From positions 115,586 to 179,585 of the forward strand of contig JACRBN010000004.1 of assembly GCA_016213105.1 (NCBI GenBank): a DNA stretch of 64,000 nt, in the 5' to 3' direction. Position numbers and translations under genes: made by a program. Under the pieces are notes generated by a model, which made no database searches, was not told the origin of the DNA, and saw only the letters and a list, made by a program, of their open reading frames with translations. Below, piece by piece: positions 35,627 to 44,858 of the stretch. Source of the stretch: Chloroflexota bacterium (GTDB taxonomy: Bacteria; Chloroflexota; Anaerolineae; Anaerolineales; Villigracilaceae). Numbering within the stretch: the first letter of the stretch is position 1; each line of letters begins with the position of its first letter.

Positions 35627-35722
35627 GATGTACCTCGGCAGGAAGAAGATGGTGGAATGAAATTTTTTCCAAAAGCTAAAGCGCCATTGACGCCACGCTC
35701 GAAAAAACCTATAATGCGATTT

Positions 35723-35736
35723 TGAGAGCGCTCTCA
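35723..35736. promoter_or_regulatory. LacI-type operator TGAGAGCGCTCTCA
   Basis: This is a perfect 14-bp palindrome with the central CG typical of LacI/GalR-family sites. It lies between the divergent GH130 gene and the LacI regulator at 35844, overlapping the likely promoters of both. Confidence 0.85.
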
Positions 35737-35843
35737 CAATCATACCATAAACACGCACAGAAAACAGCATATTTACCGCAAAATACGCTGTAAACATGCA
35801 AAATCATGAAATGTGGTGGGAGCGCTGCCAATTTCAGGAGCAA

Positions 35844-36869
35844 ATGGTGCCAGATCTAACCTTGGAAGACATCGCCAGACAGGCCGGGGTATCCCGTTCC
35901 ACCGTCTCGCGGGTCGTCAACAATTTCCCCAACGTCAGCGCGGACGTGCGCCAGCGCGTGCTGGATGTCATCCAGCAGACAGGCTACCACCCCAACGCGG
36001 CCGCCCGCACCCTGGCCTCCCAGCGTTCCTGGACGCTCGGGCTGGTGCTGCCCCAAAGCGCGCACCAGATCTTCACCGACCCCTACTACCCGCACCTGAT
36101 GAAGGGCATTGCCCAGACCTGCAACGATCATAACTTCACGCTGGCGCTTTTCCTGGTCGGGAACGAGGAAGACGAGCGCAAGATATCTGCCCGCATCACC
36201 CGCAAGGGATTGCTGGACGGGGTGCTCGTCCAGTCGGGCCACCACGGCGACCAGCAGCTCATCGGCCGCCTGGTGGATGCGGGCATCCCGCAGGTGGTCA
36301 TCGGGCGGCCCTTCCGCTATGACAACGTCAGCTACGTGGACGTGGATAACGTCAACGCGGCTTTCAACGCCGTGACCCATCTCATCCGCCAGGGACGCCA
36401 GCGCATCGCCACCATCAGCGGACTGCTGCAAAGCACCGCGGGACTGGATCGAAAAAGCGGCTACCTCAAGGCCCTGGGCGAGCGCGGATACAAGCTGGAT
36501 GAGGCGCTTATCATCGAGGGCGATTTCACCGAAGCGGGCGGATACTACGCGATGCAGAGCCTCCTGCCCGCCCACCCCGACGCCGTATTCGCCGCCTCGG
36601 ACGTGATGGCCCTGGGCGCCATGCGCGCCGCGCGGGAGGCGGGATTGAGTGTGCCCGACGACCTGGCCGTGGTCGGCTTCGACGACATCCCCATTGCCGC
36701 CACCTCCGAGCCGCCGCTGACCACCATCCGCCAGCCCGTCAGCCAGACGGGCATCCGCGCCGTCGAGGCGCTGATCGACCAGATCGAGAACGGCATCCAG
36801 CCGCCGCGCCACATCATTATGGACACCCAACTGGTCATCCGCGATTCCTGCGGAGCGAACCGAAAATAG
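35844..36869 (+). CDS. LacI-family regulator of the phosphorylase genes
   Basis: The 341-residue protein starts with a LacI HTH (LTLEDIARQAGVSRSTVSRV) and hinge and has a type I periplasmic-binding sensor domain (WTLGLVLPQSAHQIF; FAASDVMALGAMRAAREAG). The start at 35844 is preferred by comparison with the family, but the AGGAG is only three bases away, and an upstream in-frame ATG at 35796 cannot be excluded. It precedes the GH94 pair by 26 bases and is divergent from GH130, so it probably controls both. Confidence 0.85.
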   Translation: MVPDLTLEDIARQAGVSRSTVSRVVNNFPNVSADVRQRVLDVIQQTGYHPNAAARTLASQRSWTLGLVLPQSAHQIFTDPYYPHLMKGIAQTCNDHNFTLALFLVGNEEDERKISARITRKGLLDGVLVQSGHHGDQQLIGRLVDAGIPQVVIGRPFRYDNVSYVDVDNVNAAFNAVTHLIRQGRQRIATISGLLQSTAGLDRKSGYLKALGERGYKLDEALIIEGDFTEAGGYYAMQSLLPAHPDAVFAASDVMALGAMRAAREAGLSVPDDLAVVGFDDIPIAATSEPPLTTIRQPVSQTGIRAVEALIDQIENGIQPPRHIIMDTQLVIRDSCGANRK

Positions 36870-36895
36870 TACTTGCCAATCAACAGGAGCTTTTC

Positions 36896-39463
36896 ATGCG
36901 TTACGGATATTTCGACGACATCAACCGCGAGTATGTGATCACCCAGCCCGACACTCCCCTGCCCTGGATCAATTACCTGGGCAGCGAGAATTACTTCGGT
37001 TTAATCTCCAACACAGCGGGCGGATACTCCTTCTACAAGGATGCTCGCCTGAGGCGGCTCACCCGCTACCGCTACAACAACGCCCCACTCGATATGGGCG
37101 GACGGTACATCTACCTGCGCGACAACGCCACAGGGAAAGGGGATGCGGAGACCGCGCCCCTGTATTGGTCGCCGACCTGGATGCCGACCCGCCGCCAACT
37201 TGATTCGTACAAGTGCCAGCACGGCATGGGCTATACCATCATCAAATCCAGGCTGGAGGGCATCGAAGCCGAGACGCGTTATTTTGTACCGCTCGGCGCA
37301 GATCTCGAAATCTGGGATCTGACTCTCACCAACCGCCGCGCCCAGACCGCGGATTTATCGGTCTTCTCGGCGGTCGAATTCAGTCTGTGGGACGCGCTGG
37401 ATGATTCCACCAATTTCCAGCGCAACTATTCCATTGGGCAAGTCGAGGTTTGGTCTGACCTCGCTTCCTCTTCTCCTTTGCGTGAGCCCCTCTCCTCGGC
37501 TGGGAGAGGGGCCGCCGCAGGAGGCGCGGCCATCATCCACAAGACGGAGTATCGCGAACGCCGCGACCACTTCGCCTTCTTCGCCTGCTCCGAGCCGCTG
37601 GCAGGCTACGAGACCAGCCGCGAAGCATTCCTCGGGGCCTATCGGGGCTGGGATTCGCCCCAGGCCGTGGAATCAGGCCAGTCGTCCAATTCAGAAGCGC
37701 ATGGCTGGCAGCCGATCGGGTCGCATCACGTCAAAGTCCAGTTGAAGTCCGGTGAGCAGAAGCGCATCCTCTTCGTGCTGGGTTATCACGAGAACCCGAA
37801 GGATGCCAAATTTGACCCGCCTGATTCGCAGAACGTCAACCGCCAAAGCGTCCTGCCCATCCTCCAGCGCTATCTCGACGCGGACGAGGTCGACCGCGCC
37901 TTTGGCGAACTGCGCAAACATTGGGATACCCTGCTGGGCAAGCTGACCGTCAAGACACCCGACGTACACACCAACCGCATGGTCAACATCTGGAACGCAT
38001 ACCAGACCATGATCACCTTCAACATGAGCCGCTCGGCATCGTACTTCGAGAGCGGCATCGGACGCGGCATGGGCTTCCGCGACTCGAACCAGGATCTGCT
38101 CGGCTTCGTGCATCTCATTCCTGAGCGCGCCCGCGAGCGTATCCTCGACCTGGCCGCCACGCAACTCCCGTCGGGCGGCGCCTACCATCAATATCAACCG
38201 CTGACCAAGCGCGGCAACAACGATGTGGGATCAGGCTTCAACGATGACCCGCACTGGCTGGTGCTGGCGGTGGCGGCCTACGTCAAGGAAACAGGCGACT
38301 GGGGCATCCTCGAAGAAGCTGTCCCCTACGACAACCAGCCTGGCAGTGAGATGTCGCTGTATGAGCATTTGCAGCGCTGCATCCAATACACGCTCGAGCG
38401 CCTCGGCCCACATGGCCTGCCGCTGATCGGCCGCGCCGACTGGAATGACTGTCTGAACTTGAACTGCTTCTCCGATACCCCAGGTCAATCCTTCCAGACG
38501 ACCACCAGCAAGGACGGCACGGTGGCCGAGAGCGTGTTCATTGCAGGATTGTTCGTGATGGCGGCACGCGAAATGAGCGTATTGGCAGAACGGGTCGAAC
38601 GTCAAAGGTCAAAAGTCGGCTCGACCTTCGACCTTCGACCTTCGACGTTCTACCTCGATGCTCTCGCAAAAATGGAACAAACCGTCTGGGCCCACGGCTG
38701 GGACGGCGAATGGTTCCGCCGCGCCTACGATGATTTCGGTCACGTGCTGGGGTCGAAGGAGAATGACGAGGGGCGCATCTTCATCGAGCCGCAGGGCATC
38801 TGCGTCATGGCGGAACTGGGCCTGGAGGATGGCCGCGCGGAGAAGGCGCTCAACTCGGTGGACGTGCATCTGGCCACGCGGCACGGCATCGTCTTGCAAC
38901 AGCCTGCCTTCACCAAATATTATTTGCATCTCGGCGAAATTTCATCCTACCCGCAGGGCTACAAGGAAAATGCGGGCATCTTCTGTCACACCAACCCGTG
39001 GATCATGATCGCCGAGGCCAAGCTCGGACGCGGCGACAAGGCCTACGATTATTACTCGCGCATCAATCCGTCGGCGCGCGAGGACATCTCCGAGCTGCAT
39101 CGCTGCGAGCCGTACGTCTACGCCCAGATGATCGCGGGCAAGGACGCGCCCACGCACGGCGAGGCCAAGAACTCGTGGCTTTCGGGCACCGCCGCCTGGA
39201 ACTACGTGGCCATCTCGCAGTGGATCCTCGGCATTCGCCCGACGTATGACGGCTTGCAAGTCGCGCCCGTCATCCCGTCCGCGTGGAGCGGCTTCAGCGC
39301 GGAGCGCGTCTATCGCGGGGTGCGCTACTTCCTCAAAGTCGAGCGCACAGGCTCGGGCAACGGAATCCAACTTGAGGTCGAAGGCCAGCCCGTGGCGGGG
39401 AACGTCATCCCGCTGCCCGCTGAAGGGACGCAGGAAGTCCACGTTACGGTCAAGGTGTCGTGA
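36896..39463 (+). CDS. GH94 cellobiose phosphorylase-type enzyme with in-frame repeat insertions
   Basis: The 855-residue protein matches GH94: N-terminal beta-sandwich (YFDDINREYVITQPDTPLPW, INYLGSENYFGLISNTAGGYSF), linker and (alpha/alpha)6 barrel with the general-acid aspartate in GRADWNDCLNLN (about residue 517). The N terminus is close to cellobiose phosphorylases, which convert cellobiose and phosphate to glucose 1-phosphate and glucose. It is about 50 residues longer than its neighbour, mainly because of two palindromic repeat insertions that stay in frame (37485-37512 and 38597-38650). Its TGA overlaps the next ATG. Confidence 0.88.
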   Translation: MRYGYFDDINREYVITQPDTPLPWINYLGSENYFGLISNTAGGYSFYKDARLRRLTRYRYNNAPLDMGGRYIYLRDNATGKGDAETAPLYWSPTWMPTRRQLDSYKCQHGMGYTIIKSRLEGIEAETRYFVPLGADLEIWDLTLTNRRAQTADLSVFSAVEFSLWDALDDSTNFQRNYSIGQVEVWSDLASSSPLREPLSSAGRGAAAGGAAIIHKTEYRERRDHFAFFACSEPLAGYETSREAFLGAYRGWDSPQAVESGQSSNSEAHGWQPIGSHHVKVQLKSGEQKRILFVLGYHENPKDAKFDPPDSQNVNRQSVLPILQRYLDADEVDRAFGELRKHWDTLLGKLTVKTPDVHTNRMVNIWNAYQTMITFNMSRSASYFESGIGRGMGFRDSNQDLLGFVHLIPERARERILDLAATQLPSGGAYHQYQPLTKRGNNDVGSGFNDDPHWLVLAVAAYVKETGDWGILEEAVPYDNQPGSEMSLYEHLQRCIQYTLERLGPHGLPLIGRADWNDCLNLNCFSDTPGQSFQTTTSKDGTVAESVFIAGLFVMAAREMSVLAERVERQRSKVGSTFDLRPSTFYLDALAKMEQTVWAHGWDGEWFRRAYDDFGHVLGSKENDEGRIFIEPQGICVMAELGLEDGRAEKALNSVDVHLATRHGIVLQQPAFTKYYLHLGEISSYPQGYKENAGIFCHTNPWIMIAEAKLGRGDKAYDYYSRINPSAREDISELHRCEPYVYAQMIAGKDAPTHGEAKNSWLSGTAAWNYVAISQWILGIRPTYDGLQVAPVIPSAWSGFSAERVYRGVRYFLKVERTGSGNGIQLEVEGQPVAGNVIPLPAEGTQEVHVTVKVS
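37485..37512. repeat. palindromic insertion inside the GH94 gene (first)
   Basis: GCCCCTCTC and GAGAGGGGC form a 9-bp stem around CTCGGCTGG. The surrounding residues (SSSPLREPLSSAGRGAAAGG) are low complexity and absent from the second GH94 protein at the corresponding place, which lies in the N-terminal beta-sandwich. The insert keeps the frame. Confidence 0.65.
38597..38650. repeat. palindromic insertion inside the GH94 gene (second)
   Basis: Two 21-bp arms (38597-38617 and 38630-38650) built from GTCAAAGGTC and GACCTTCGAC words form an imperfect inverted repeat with about four mismatches. It encodes a charged, unusual stretch (VERQRSKVGSTFDLRPST) between two barrel helices. The second GH94 lacks it. 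The frame is kept. Confidence 0.75.
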
Positions 39464-41862
39464 TGCAATACGGATATTTCGACGATCAAGCGAAAGAGTA
39501 CGTCATCACCCGCCCCGACACCCCGCAGTCGTGGAGCAATTACCTCGGCTCGACCGAATACGGCGCGATCATCACCAATAACGCGGGCGGCTACGGCTTC
39601 TATCAATCGGGCGCGCGTGGACGCTTCCTACGCCTGCGCTTCAACAACGTGCCGCTCGACCAGCCTGGCCGTTACTTCTACCTGCGCGACAATGCCAGCG
39701 ATGACTACTGGTCGGCTTCGTGGCAGCCCGTAGGTAAGCCGCTCGACCAGTTTCAGACCACCTGTCGGCACGGGACGGCTTATACGGTCATCACGTCGCA
39801 GTACGCGGGTATCGCCAGTGAAGCCACCTACTTCGTGCCGCTCGGCCAGAATTTCGAATACTGGCGGCTAAAGGTCACCAACGAGAGCGACCGTCCGCGC
39901 GAGATTTCGGCCTTCTCGTTCTGCGAGTTCACCAACCAATGGAACACCCAGCAGGATCAGGTCAACCTGCAATACTCGCTGTTCATCGCGCGCGGCGAGC
40001 TGACCGACGACAAGCTGCTGCGCATCGCCATTCAGGACAACCTGACGCCTGACTCTGAGGCCTTCTTCAAGCATGACCTGGCCATGCATTCGTGGATGGG
40101 GATGGCTGGTTCCGCCATCGACGGCTTCGACTCCAGCCGCGAGTCTTTCCTCGGCCCCTATCACGGATATCACAACCCGCTCGTGGTCGAGCAAGGACAT
40201 TGCACCGACAGCCGCGTCTACGGCGACAACGCCTGCGGCAGCCTGCAAACCAACCTCACGCTCCAGCCTGGCGAAAGCCGTGAGGTACTGATCCTGCTGG
40301 GCATCGGGGATGCGCGCACAGTTGGCAAACGCACCTTTGCTGAGTTCGGCTCGCTCACTCGCGCCGAAGCTGAATTGCAAAAGCTGAAAGAACATTGGCA
40401 CGCCAAACTCGGCAGCCTCACCGTGGACACACCCGACAAGGAACTCAATCATACGCTCAACGTGTGGGGCCTATACAACTGCCTGATCACCTTCGCCTGG
40501 TCACGCGCCGCCAGCCTGGTCTACAACGGCGAGCGCGACGGACTCGGCTTCCGCGACTCGGTGCAGGACATCCTGGGCGTGCTGGCCGCCATCCCTGAGG
40601 AGGCCCGCCAGCGCCTCGAATTGATGCTGACAGGACAAGTCTCCAACGGCGGCGCGATGCCCATTGTCCAGGCGTTCGGGCACAAACCTGGCAGCGAGAC
40701 TCCGCCCGCCAACGAGGAATATCGCTCGGACGACTGCCTGTGGTTCTTCAACGCCGTACCCGCCTACGTGGGCGAGACAGGCGACTTCGACTTCTACAAC
40801 AAAATCCTGCCCTACGCGGATCACGGCGAAGCGACCGTCTTCGGTCACCTGCGCCGCGCGCTGGAATTCAACCTCGAACGGACGGGCAAACACGGCCTGC
40901 CCTGCGGCCTCTCCGCGGACTGGAACGACTGTCTGCGCCTGGGCTACTACGGCGAGAGCCTGTTCGTCGCCTTCCAGGTGCGCCTCGGGCTGACGGTCTA
41001 CGCGGAGATTGCCCAACGCCTCGGCCAACCCGCCGAAGCGGACTGGGCCTTATCCCAGCGCGAAAAGCTGGATGCCGCCATCCAGGCCTGCGCCTGGGAC
41101 GGTGACTGGTTCATCTGGGCCATCGGCGAGGACGGCACGGTCTACGGCACAAAGGAATACACCGAAGGCCAGGTCTACCTCAACACACAGGTCTGGTCGG
41201 TGCTCAGCGATGCGGCCACGCCCGAGCAGGCCGCCCGCAGCATGGAGACGGTCCACAAGCAGTTGGCCACGCCCTACGGGTTGATGCTCTCCGCCCCGCC
41301 TTTCGTCAAGACGCCTATCGACGTGATGCGCGCCGTGGTCTTCAACCCTGGCATCAAGGAGAACGCGGGCATCTTTAATCACACCCAGGGCTGGGGCATC
41401 ATGGCCGAGTGTCTACTCGGGCACGGCGAGCGCGCCTACGAGTATCTGCGCGCGTCCATGCCTGCCGCCTACAACACCAAGGCCGAAGTCCGCCAGTGCG
41501 AGCCGTATGTGCAGGCACAGACCACCTACTCCACCTACTCGCCGCGCGCGGGCAACACCCGCACCGCCTGGCTGACGGGCGCCGCCGCGTGGAGCTACTT
41601 CAGCGCGACGCAATACATTCTGGGCATCCGCCCCGAAGCCGACGGCCTGCGCCTCGACCCGTGCATCCCGTCCGCGTGGGATGGCTTCTCGGCGACACGC
41701 CAGTTCCGAGGGCAGACGCTGCACATCGTCGTCCATAACCCCGAGCATGTCTGCAAGGGCATCGCCAGACTGACCGTGGACGGGGTCGCCGTTCAAGGAA
41801 ATCTGATCCCCGCCGACCTCTCTGCGGGAGAACACCAGATCGAAGCCTGGTTGGGAAATTAG
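39463..41862 (+). CDS. GH94 disaccharide phosphorylase (second copy)
   Basis: The 799-residue protein is a complete GH94 enzyme. It has the YWSASWQPVGKPLDQFQTTC and CRHGTAYTVITSQYAG segments, GLGFRDSVQDILGV and the acid aspartate in GLSADWNDCLRLG (about residue 487). The N-terminal half is closer to chitobiose- or other non-cellobiose phosphorylases than the first copy, so it probably handles a different beta-linked disaccharide. The specificity is not assignable by eye. The start overlaps the upstream stop (TGATG), and a cupin gene follows after one base. Confidence 0.85.
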   Translation: MQYGYFDDQAKEYVITRPDTPQSWSNYLGSTEYGAIITNNAGGYGFYQSGARGRFLRLRFNNVPLDQPGRYFYLRDNASDDYWSASWQPVGKPLDQFQTTCRHGTAYTVITSQYAGIASEATYFVPLGQNFEYWRLKVTNESDRPREISAFSFCEFTNQWNTQQDQVNLQYSLFIARGELTDDKLLRIAIQDNLTPDSEAFFKHDLAMHSWMGMAGSAIDGFDSSRESFLGPYHGYHNPLVVEQGHCTDSRVYGDNACGSLQTNLTLQPGESREVLILLGIGDARTVGKRTFAEFGSLTRAEAELQKLKEHWHAKLGSLTVDTPDKELNHTLNVWGLYNCLITFAWSRAASLVYNGERDGLGFRDSVQDILGVLAAIPEEARQRLELMLTGQVSNGGAMPIVQAFGHKPGSETPPANEEYRSDDCLWFFNAVPAYVGETGDFDFYNKILPYADHGEATVFGHLRRALEFNLERTGKHGLPCGLSADWNDCLRLGYYGESLFVAFQVRLGLTVYAEIAQRLGQPAEADWALSQREKLDAAIQACAWDGDWFIWAIGEDGTVYGTKEYTEGQVYLNTQVWSVLSDAATPEQAARSMETVHKQLATPYGLMLSAPPFVKTPIDVMRAVVFNPGIKENAGIFNHTQGWGIMAECLLGHGERAYEYLRASMPAAYNTKAEVRQCEPYVQAQTTYSTYSPRAGNTRTAWLTGAAAWSYFSATQYILGIRPEADGLRLDPCIPSAWDGFSATRQFRGQTLHIVVHNPEHVCKGIARLTVDGVAVQGNLIPADLSAGEHQIEAWLGN

Positions 41863-41863
41863 C

Positions 41864-42286
41864 ATGGAAGAATCATTGCTCGAAATCCGCTCGTACGAAG
41901 GGCCTGGTTACCAGCCCCTGATCGACTTCAACGACTGGCGCGTCGCCATCCTGCGCTACCTGGATGAACTCCAGCCCGAGCGCATCGACTCGATGGAACG
42001 TCACTGCGAAACGGACGAGGTCTTCGTGCTGTTGCAGGGACGCGGCACGCTGTTGCTCGGCGGCAATGGCGCCACGCTGGACGGAGTCCAGCCGCAGGCG
42101 ATGGAGCCAGGCAAGCTCTACAACGTCAAGCGCAACGCCTGGCACGGCGTCCTGCTCTCGCAGGACGCCAGCGTGCTGCTGGTGGAGAATCGCAATACGG
42201 CCCGCGAAAATTCGGAATACGCACAGTTGACCGCCGACCAACGCCAGGTCATCCTGGAGATCGCAAAGCGCGAGGGGTACGAATAA
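41864..42286 (+). CDS. cupin-fold protein (140 aa)
   Basis: The 140-residue protein has a cupin-like barrel pattern: MERHCETDEVFVLLQGRGTL (first motif region, with H and E) and KLYNVKRNAWHGVLLS (second motif H). It may bind a metal and a sugar-like ligand. It starts one base after the second GH94 and is followed by a terminator, so it is the last gene of the phosphorylase operon, perhaps a sugar mutarotase or isomerase-like accessory. That role is inference. Confidence 0.7.
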   Translation: MEESLLEIRSYEGPGYQPLIDFNDWRVAILRYLDELQPERIDSMERHCETDEVFVLLQGRGTLLLGGNGATLDGVQPQAMEPGKLYNVKRNAWHGVLLSQDASVLLVENRNTARENSEYAQLTADQRQVILEIAKREGYE

Positions 42287-42308
42287 TCCCCCGTCCCTGA
42301 AAAGGCAG

Positions 42309-42340
42309 GCTGGCATTGCAGCGCGCAATGCCAGCTTTTT
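42309..42340 (+). terminator. Rho-independent terminator of the phosphorylase operon
   Basis: GCTGGCATTGC and GCAATGCCAGC (42309-42319 and 42325-42335) form a perfect 11-bp stem followed by TTTTT. It also lies at the convergent 3' end of the minus-strand gene that stops at 42341. Confidence 0.9.
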
Positions 42341-43117
42341 CTATCCACTACGCAGCATGCCGCGCACGAACAGGCCGAAGGGAATAAAACACACCAGGCC
42401 CATTACGAAGATCACTAAAAAATCCAGCGCAGGGAATGGCTCCGCCAGCAGGAGCGGCTGCAGGAGGAAGAAGACCAGCAGCCCGACGAACAGCAGGCTG
42501 GCCTGAAAGAGCAGGCCCGCCCCGAGGGCATATCCCGCCGCACGACGCCGCCACAACAGAATTCCGCCGATGATCCAAGCGGGCGTGACCAGCAGGTCGG
42601 CGACCGCCACGGCAAACTCGGGGGAAAGCGGCGCGGCGCCGCCTGCCACCTGACCGACGCTGCGCAAGAAAAACAAGCTCCCCAGGCCGACCAACACGCC
42701 CGCCGATAGCCGTTCGGGGACGCGCCCCGCAAGTCCGCGTTGGAGGGCGGGCAAATCCAGGCTGGTGAATACGCCGGCCAGAGCCGCCAGGCTCAAGATG
42801 AACAGAGCGGCATGGGGCATAAATATCCACGATGGAAAAAGCGCCACCGCATAAGCGACGGCGTTATAGATCACATAGAGCAATGCCCCCGACCAGAAGA
42901 GTTGTCCGAACCAGCCACCGCGCTTTGCCGAAAGCAGGGACGCAGCCAGCACAGGCAGGCCGATCAGCAGGTTGACCACATCATTGGCAAGGAAGGCGCG
43001 GCGCAAGTCCGCGCTGGGGTAGATCGCAGACGGGAACAGGAGTCCCGCCAGCGAGAGAATTGCCAACAGGGCGGCGATCAGCCATGAGAGCGTGAATAGA
43101 CGCGGGGCAGGTTTCAT
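42341..43117 (-). CDS. polytopic membrane protein (258 aa)
   Basis: The 258-residue protein has about seven hydrophobic helices and few charged loops. The start at 43117 follows AGGAG. The flavodoxin-like gene ends ten bases upstream, so the two are co-transcribed. I do not recognise a family. Confidence 0.65.
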   Translation of the reverse strand: MKPAPRLFTLSWLIAALLAILSLAGLLFPSAIYPSADLRRAFLANDVVNLLIGLPVLAASLLSAKRGGWFGQLFWSGALLYVIYNAVAYAVALFPSWIFMPHAALFILSLAALAGVFTSLDLPALQRGLAGRVPERLSAGVLVGLGSLFFLRSVGQVAGGAAPLSPEFAVAVADLLVTPAWIIGGILLWRRRAAGYALGAGLLFQASLLFVGLLVFFLLQPLLLAEPFPALDFLVIFVMGLVCFIPFGLFVRGMLRSG

Positions 43118-43126
43118 CGTCGGCTC

Positions 43127-43648
43127 CTACCGCGCCAGCAGCGGACGCAGGCCCTCGGCCCAGGCGCGGATGGCGTTCCAGTCGCGATGGTCGCCCTCAG
43201 TCCAGACGCCAAACCACTCGCTCAGGCGGAACATCAGGCGATCCTTGAAGGTCGGCACTTTGGAGATGTCCAGCACGCCCGCGAACAATCCTTCGCTGAC
43301 GGGCCGCACCAGCGCCCGCACGGGAGCCAGGAATTCGGCCACGAAGGGACGATACGTCTCGCCGTTGCGCATGGCCAGGGTCATGCAGACCAGGAAGGCG
43401 GCGAAGGGCTTGCGCGCCAGTTCCGCGCGATGAGCCTGGACGAATTGCACGGCCTCGGGCAGCCAGCGTTTGTCCTGGATGGCACTGCCCGCCACCACGG
43501 CCGCATAAGATGAAAGATCGGTGACCTCCCGCATGGGCCGCACGTCCACTTGCGCGCCGCCTTCGGCCAGGGATTTGCCGATCGCTTCGGCCACACCAAC
43601 TGTGGAGCCCGTGCAGGTGGCATAGGTAACGAGAATTTTGTTCGACAT
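43127..43648 (-). CDS. flavodoxin-domain protein (HemG-like)
   Basis: The 173-residue protein begins with a flavodoxin FMN-phosphate loop (ILVTYATCTGSTVGVAEAIG) and has VVAGSAIQDKRWLPEAVQFV and a C-terminal EGDHRDWNAIRAWAEGL, the pattern of flavodoxin_5/HemG-like proteins. HemG-type members oxidise protoporphyrinogen; others have unknown redox roles. ATG 43648 has better spacing to GGGAG than ATG 43654. It lies just downstream of the DUF4386 gene on the same strand. Confidence 0.75.
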   Translation of the reverse strand: MSNKILVTYATCTGSTVGVAEAIGKSLAEGGAQVDVRPMREVTDLSSYAAVVAGSAIQDKRWLPEAVQFVQAHRAELARKPFAAFLVCMTLAMRNGETYRPFVAEFLAPVRALVRPVSEGLFAGVLDISKVPTFKDRLMFRLSEWFGVWTEGDHRDWNAIRAWAEGLRPLLAR

Positions 43649-43663
43649 GTTCATGCTCCCATT

Positions 43664-44356
43664 CTAAGCGCTTCGGCTCATTTGGAGAAATCTTCTGGCA
43701 AGCAGGAAATACCAGAGCATATAACCAGGCAGGGACAGAAACAGCAGAAGCGTGCCAAGGCCTGGGATGAAAAAGCCGCAGACCGCCAGGTTGGTGACGA
43801 TGCCCACGTAAGCCGTGGATTTGGTGAAGATTTTACTGCGCAGCATCAGGACGGAACTGATCAGCAGGGACAGCGCGCCAAGCAGCGTGTTCATGAACCA
43901 GCCGATGCCGTCGAAAAGCGCCAGCAGGGCCCCGCCCGCCGCAAGGTACTGACTCCTGGCTGCCTCGGTCGCCGCGCCTGCATATAGTTTGCTGAGGGAC
44001 AACAACTCGACGAGCGGCCTGGCAGGGACAAGCAGAATGATGGCGATCAACCCCACCACCAGGGCGATCAGCGCATACGATTCGTTGACGGACTTGAGCG
44101 AAACATACAGGCCCAGAAAGAGCATGACACCGAACAGGTTGCTCAGCAGGAGAAAGAGATCGAGGGAGATCAACCCGCCCAGGGGGTTCTTTTGCAGGAG
44201 CAGAAAAATGCTTTCCGTGCTTTGGTTTCCAGGCGCATACGGCCAGATGAAATAGGTGACGAGTCCGAGCAGAATGGTGGCCTCTGAAACGATGGCTGCG
44301 GCGGCGGCAACCTTGTAGAGATCCTTCCAGCGCGGGTCAAAGGTTGGGGTTTCCAT
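43664..44356 (-). CDS. DUF4386-like membrane protein
   Basis: The 230-residue protein has six or seven hydrophobic helices and the DUF4386 pattern (VPARPLVELLSLSKLYAGA, then LMLRSKIFTKSTAYVGIVTNL). ATG 44356 was chosen; an open frame further upstream overlaps the neighbouring gene in another phase. The family has no established function. It is part of the minus-strand unit 44751 to 42341. Confidence 0.72.
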   Translation of the reverse strand: METPTFDPRWKDLYKVAAAAAIVSEATILLGLVTYFIWPYAPGNQSTESIFLLLQKNPLGGLISLDLFLLLSNLFGVMLFLGLYVSLKSVNESYALIALVVGLIAIILLVPARPLVELLSLSKLYAGAATEAARSQYLAAGGALLALFDGIGWFMNTLLGALSLLISSVLMLRSKIFTKSTAYVGIVTNLAVCGFFIPGLGTLLLFLSLPGYMLWYFLLARRFLQMSRSA

Positions 44357-44373
44357 GATTTCATTTCCTTCTT

Positions 44374-44751
44374 TTATAACGTTTTCCCGGCGAGCAGGGC
44401 AATGATTCCAGCCATCGCAATAAATTCTAGCGGCAGGGCGATTCTGTGAATGGTCAACATCGCCTGATAATTCAAATTTCCGATGCTCATAAACGCGCCG
44501 CTTGCAAACAAGGCCAGCACACACAGCACCGCGATGACGGTCAGGGCGGTCAGCCATCCCTGGGGCGACAGGCCCTTCATCAACGCATAGACCTGTATCC
44601 CCGCCAAGATCACCGCGCCCAGCGCGGCCAGTTTGTGAACATTGAACAGCAGGCCGTTGTAGGGCCTGCCCGCCAGGCTCAGCCAGAGACCGAAACCCAA
44701 CGTCAGGAGAAAGACGATTCCAGGAGTGAGAAATTTCGAGACAGTGTCCAT
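44374..44751 (-). CDS. four-helix membrane protein (125 aa)
   Basis: The 125-residue protein has four membrane helices with a histidine in each of two (VHKLAALGAVI and IHRIALPLEF), a spacing that could coordinate heme as in small cytochrome b-like proteins; this is a guess. It is divergent from the AraC regulator at 44859 and heads the minus-strand unit, so that regulator may control it. Confidence 0.6.
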   Translation of the reverse strand: MDTVSKFLTPGIVFLLTLGFGLWLSLAGRPYNGLLFNVHKLAALGAVILAGIQVYALMKGLSPQGWLTALTVIAVLCVLALFASGAFMSIGNLNYQAMLTIHRIALPLEFIAMAGIIALLAGKTL

Positions 44752-44858
44752 CGCGCATACCTTTCGTAATTCTAATGATAGGTCAAATGGGAGAAAACGG
44801 CTATGACTTTTTCTGCACAGAGTGTGCCTTTTCGTGCAAATTAAGTTATGATTGCCGC

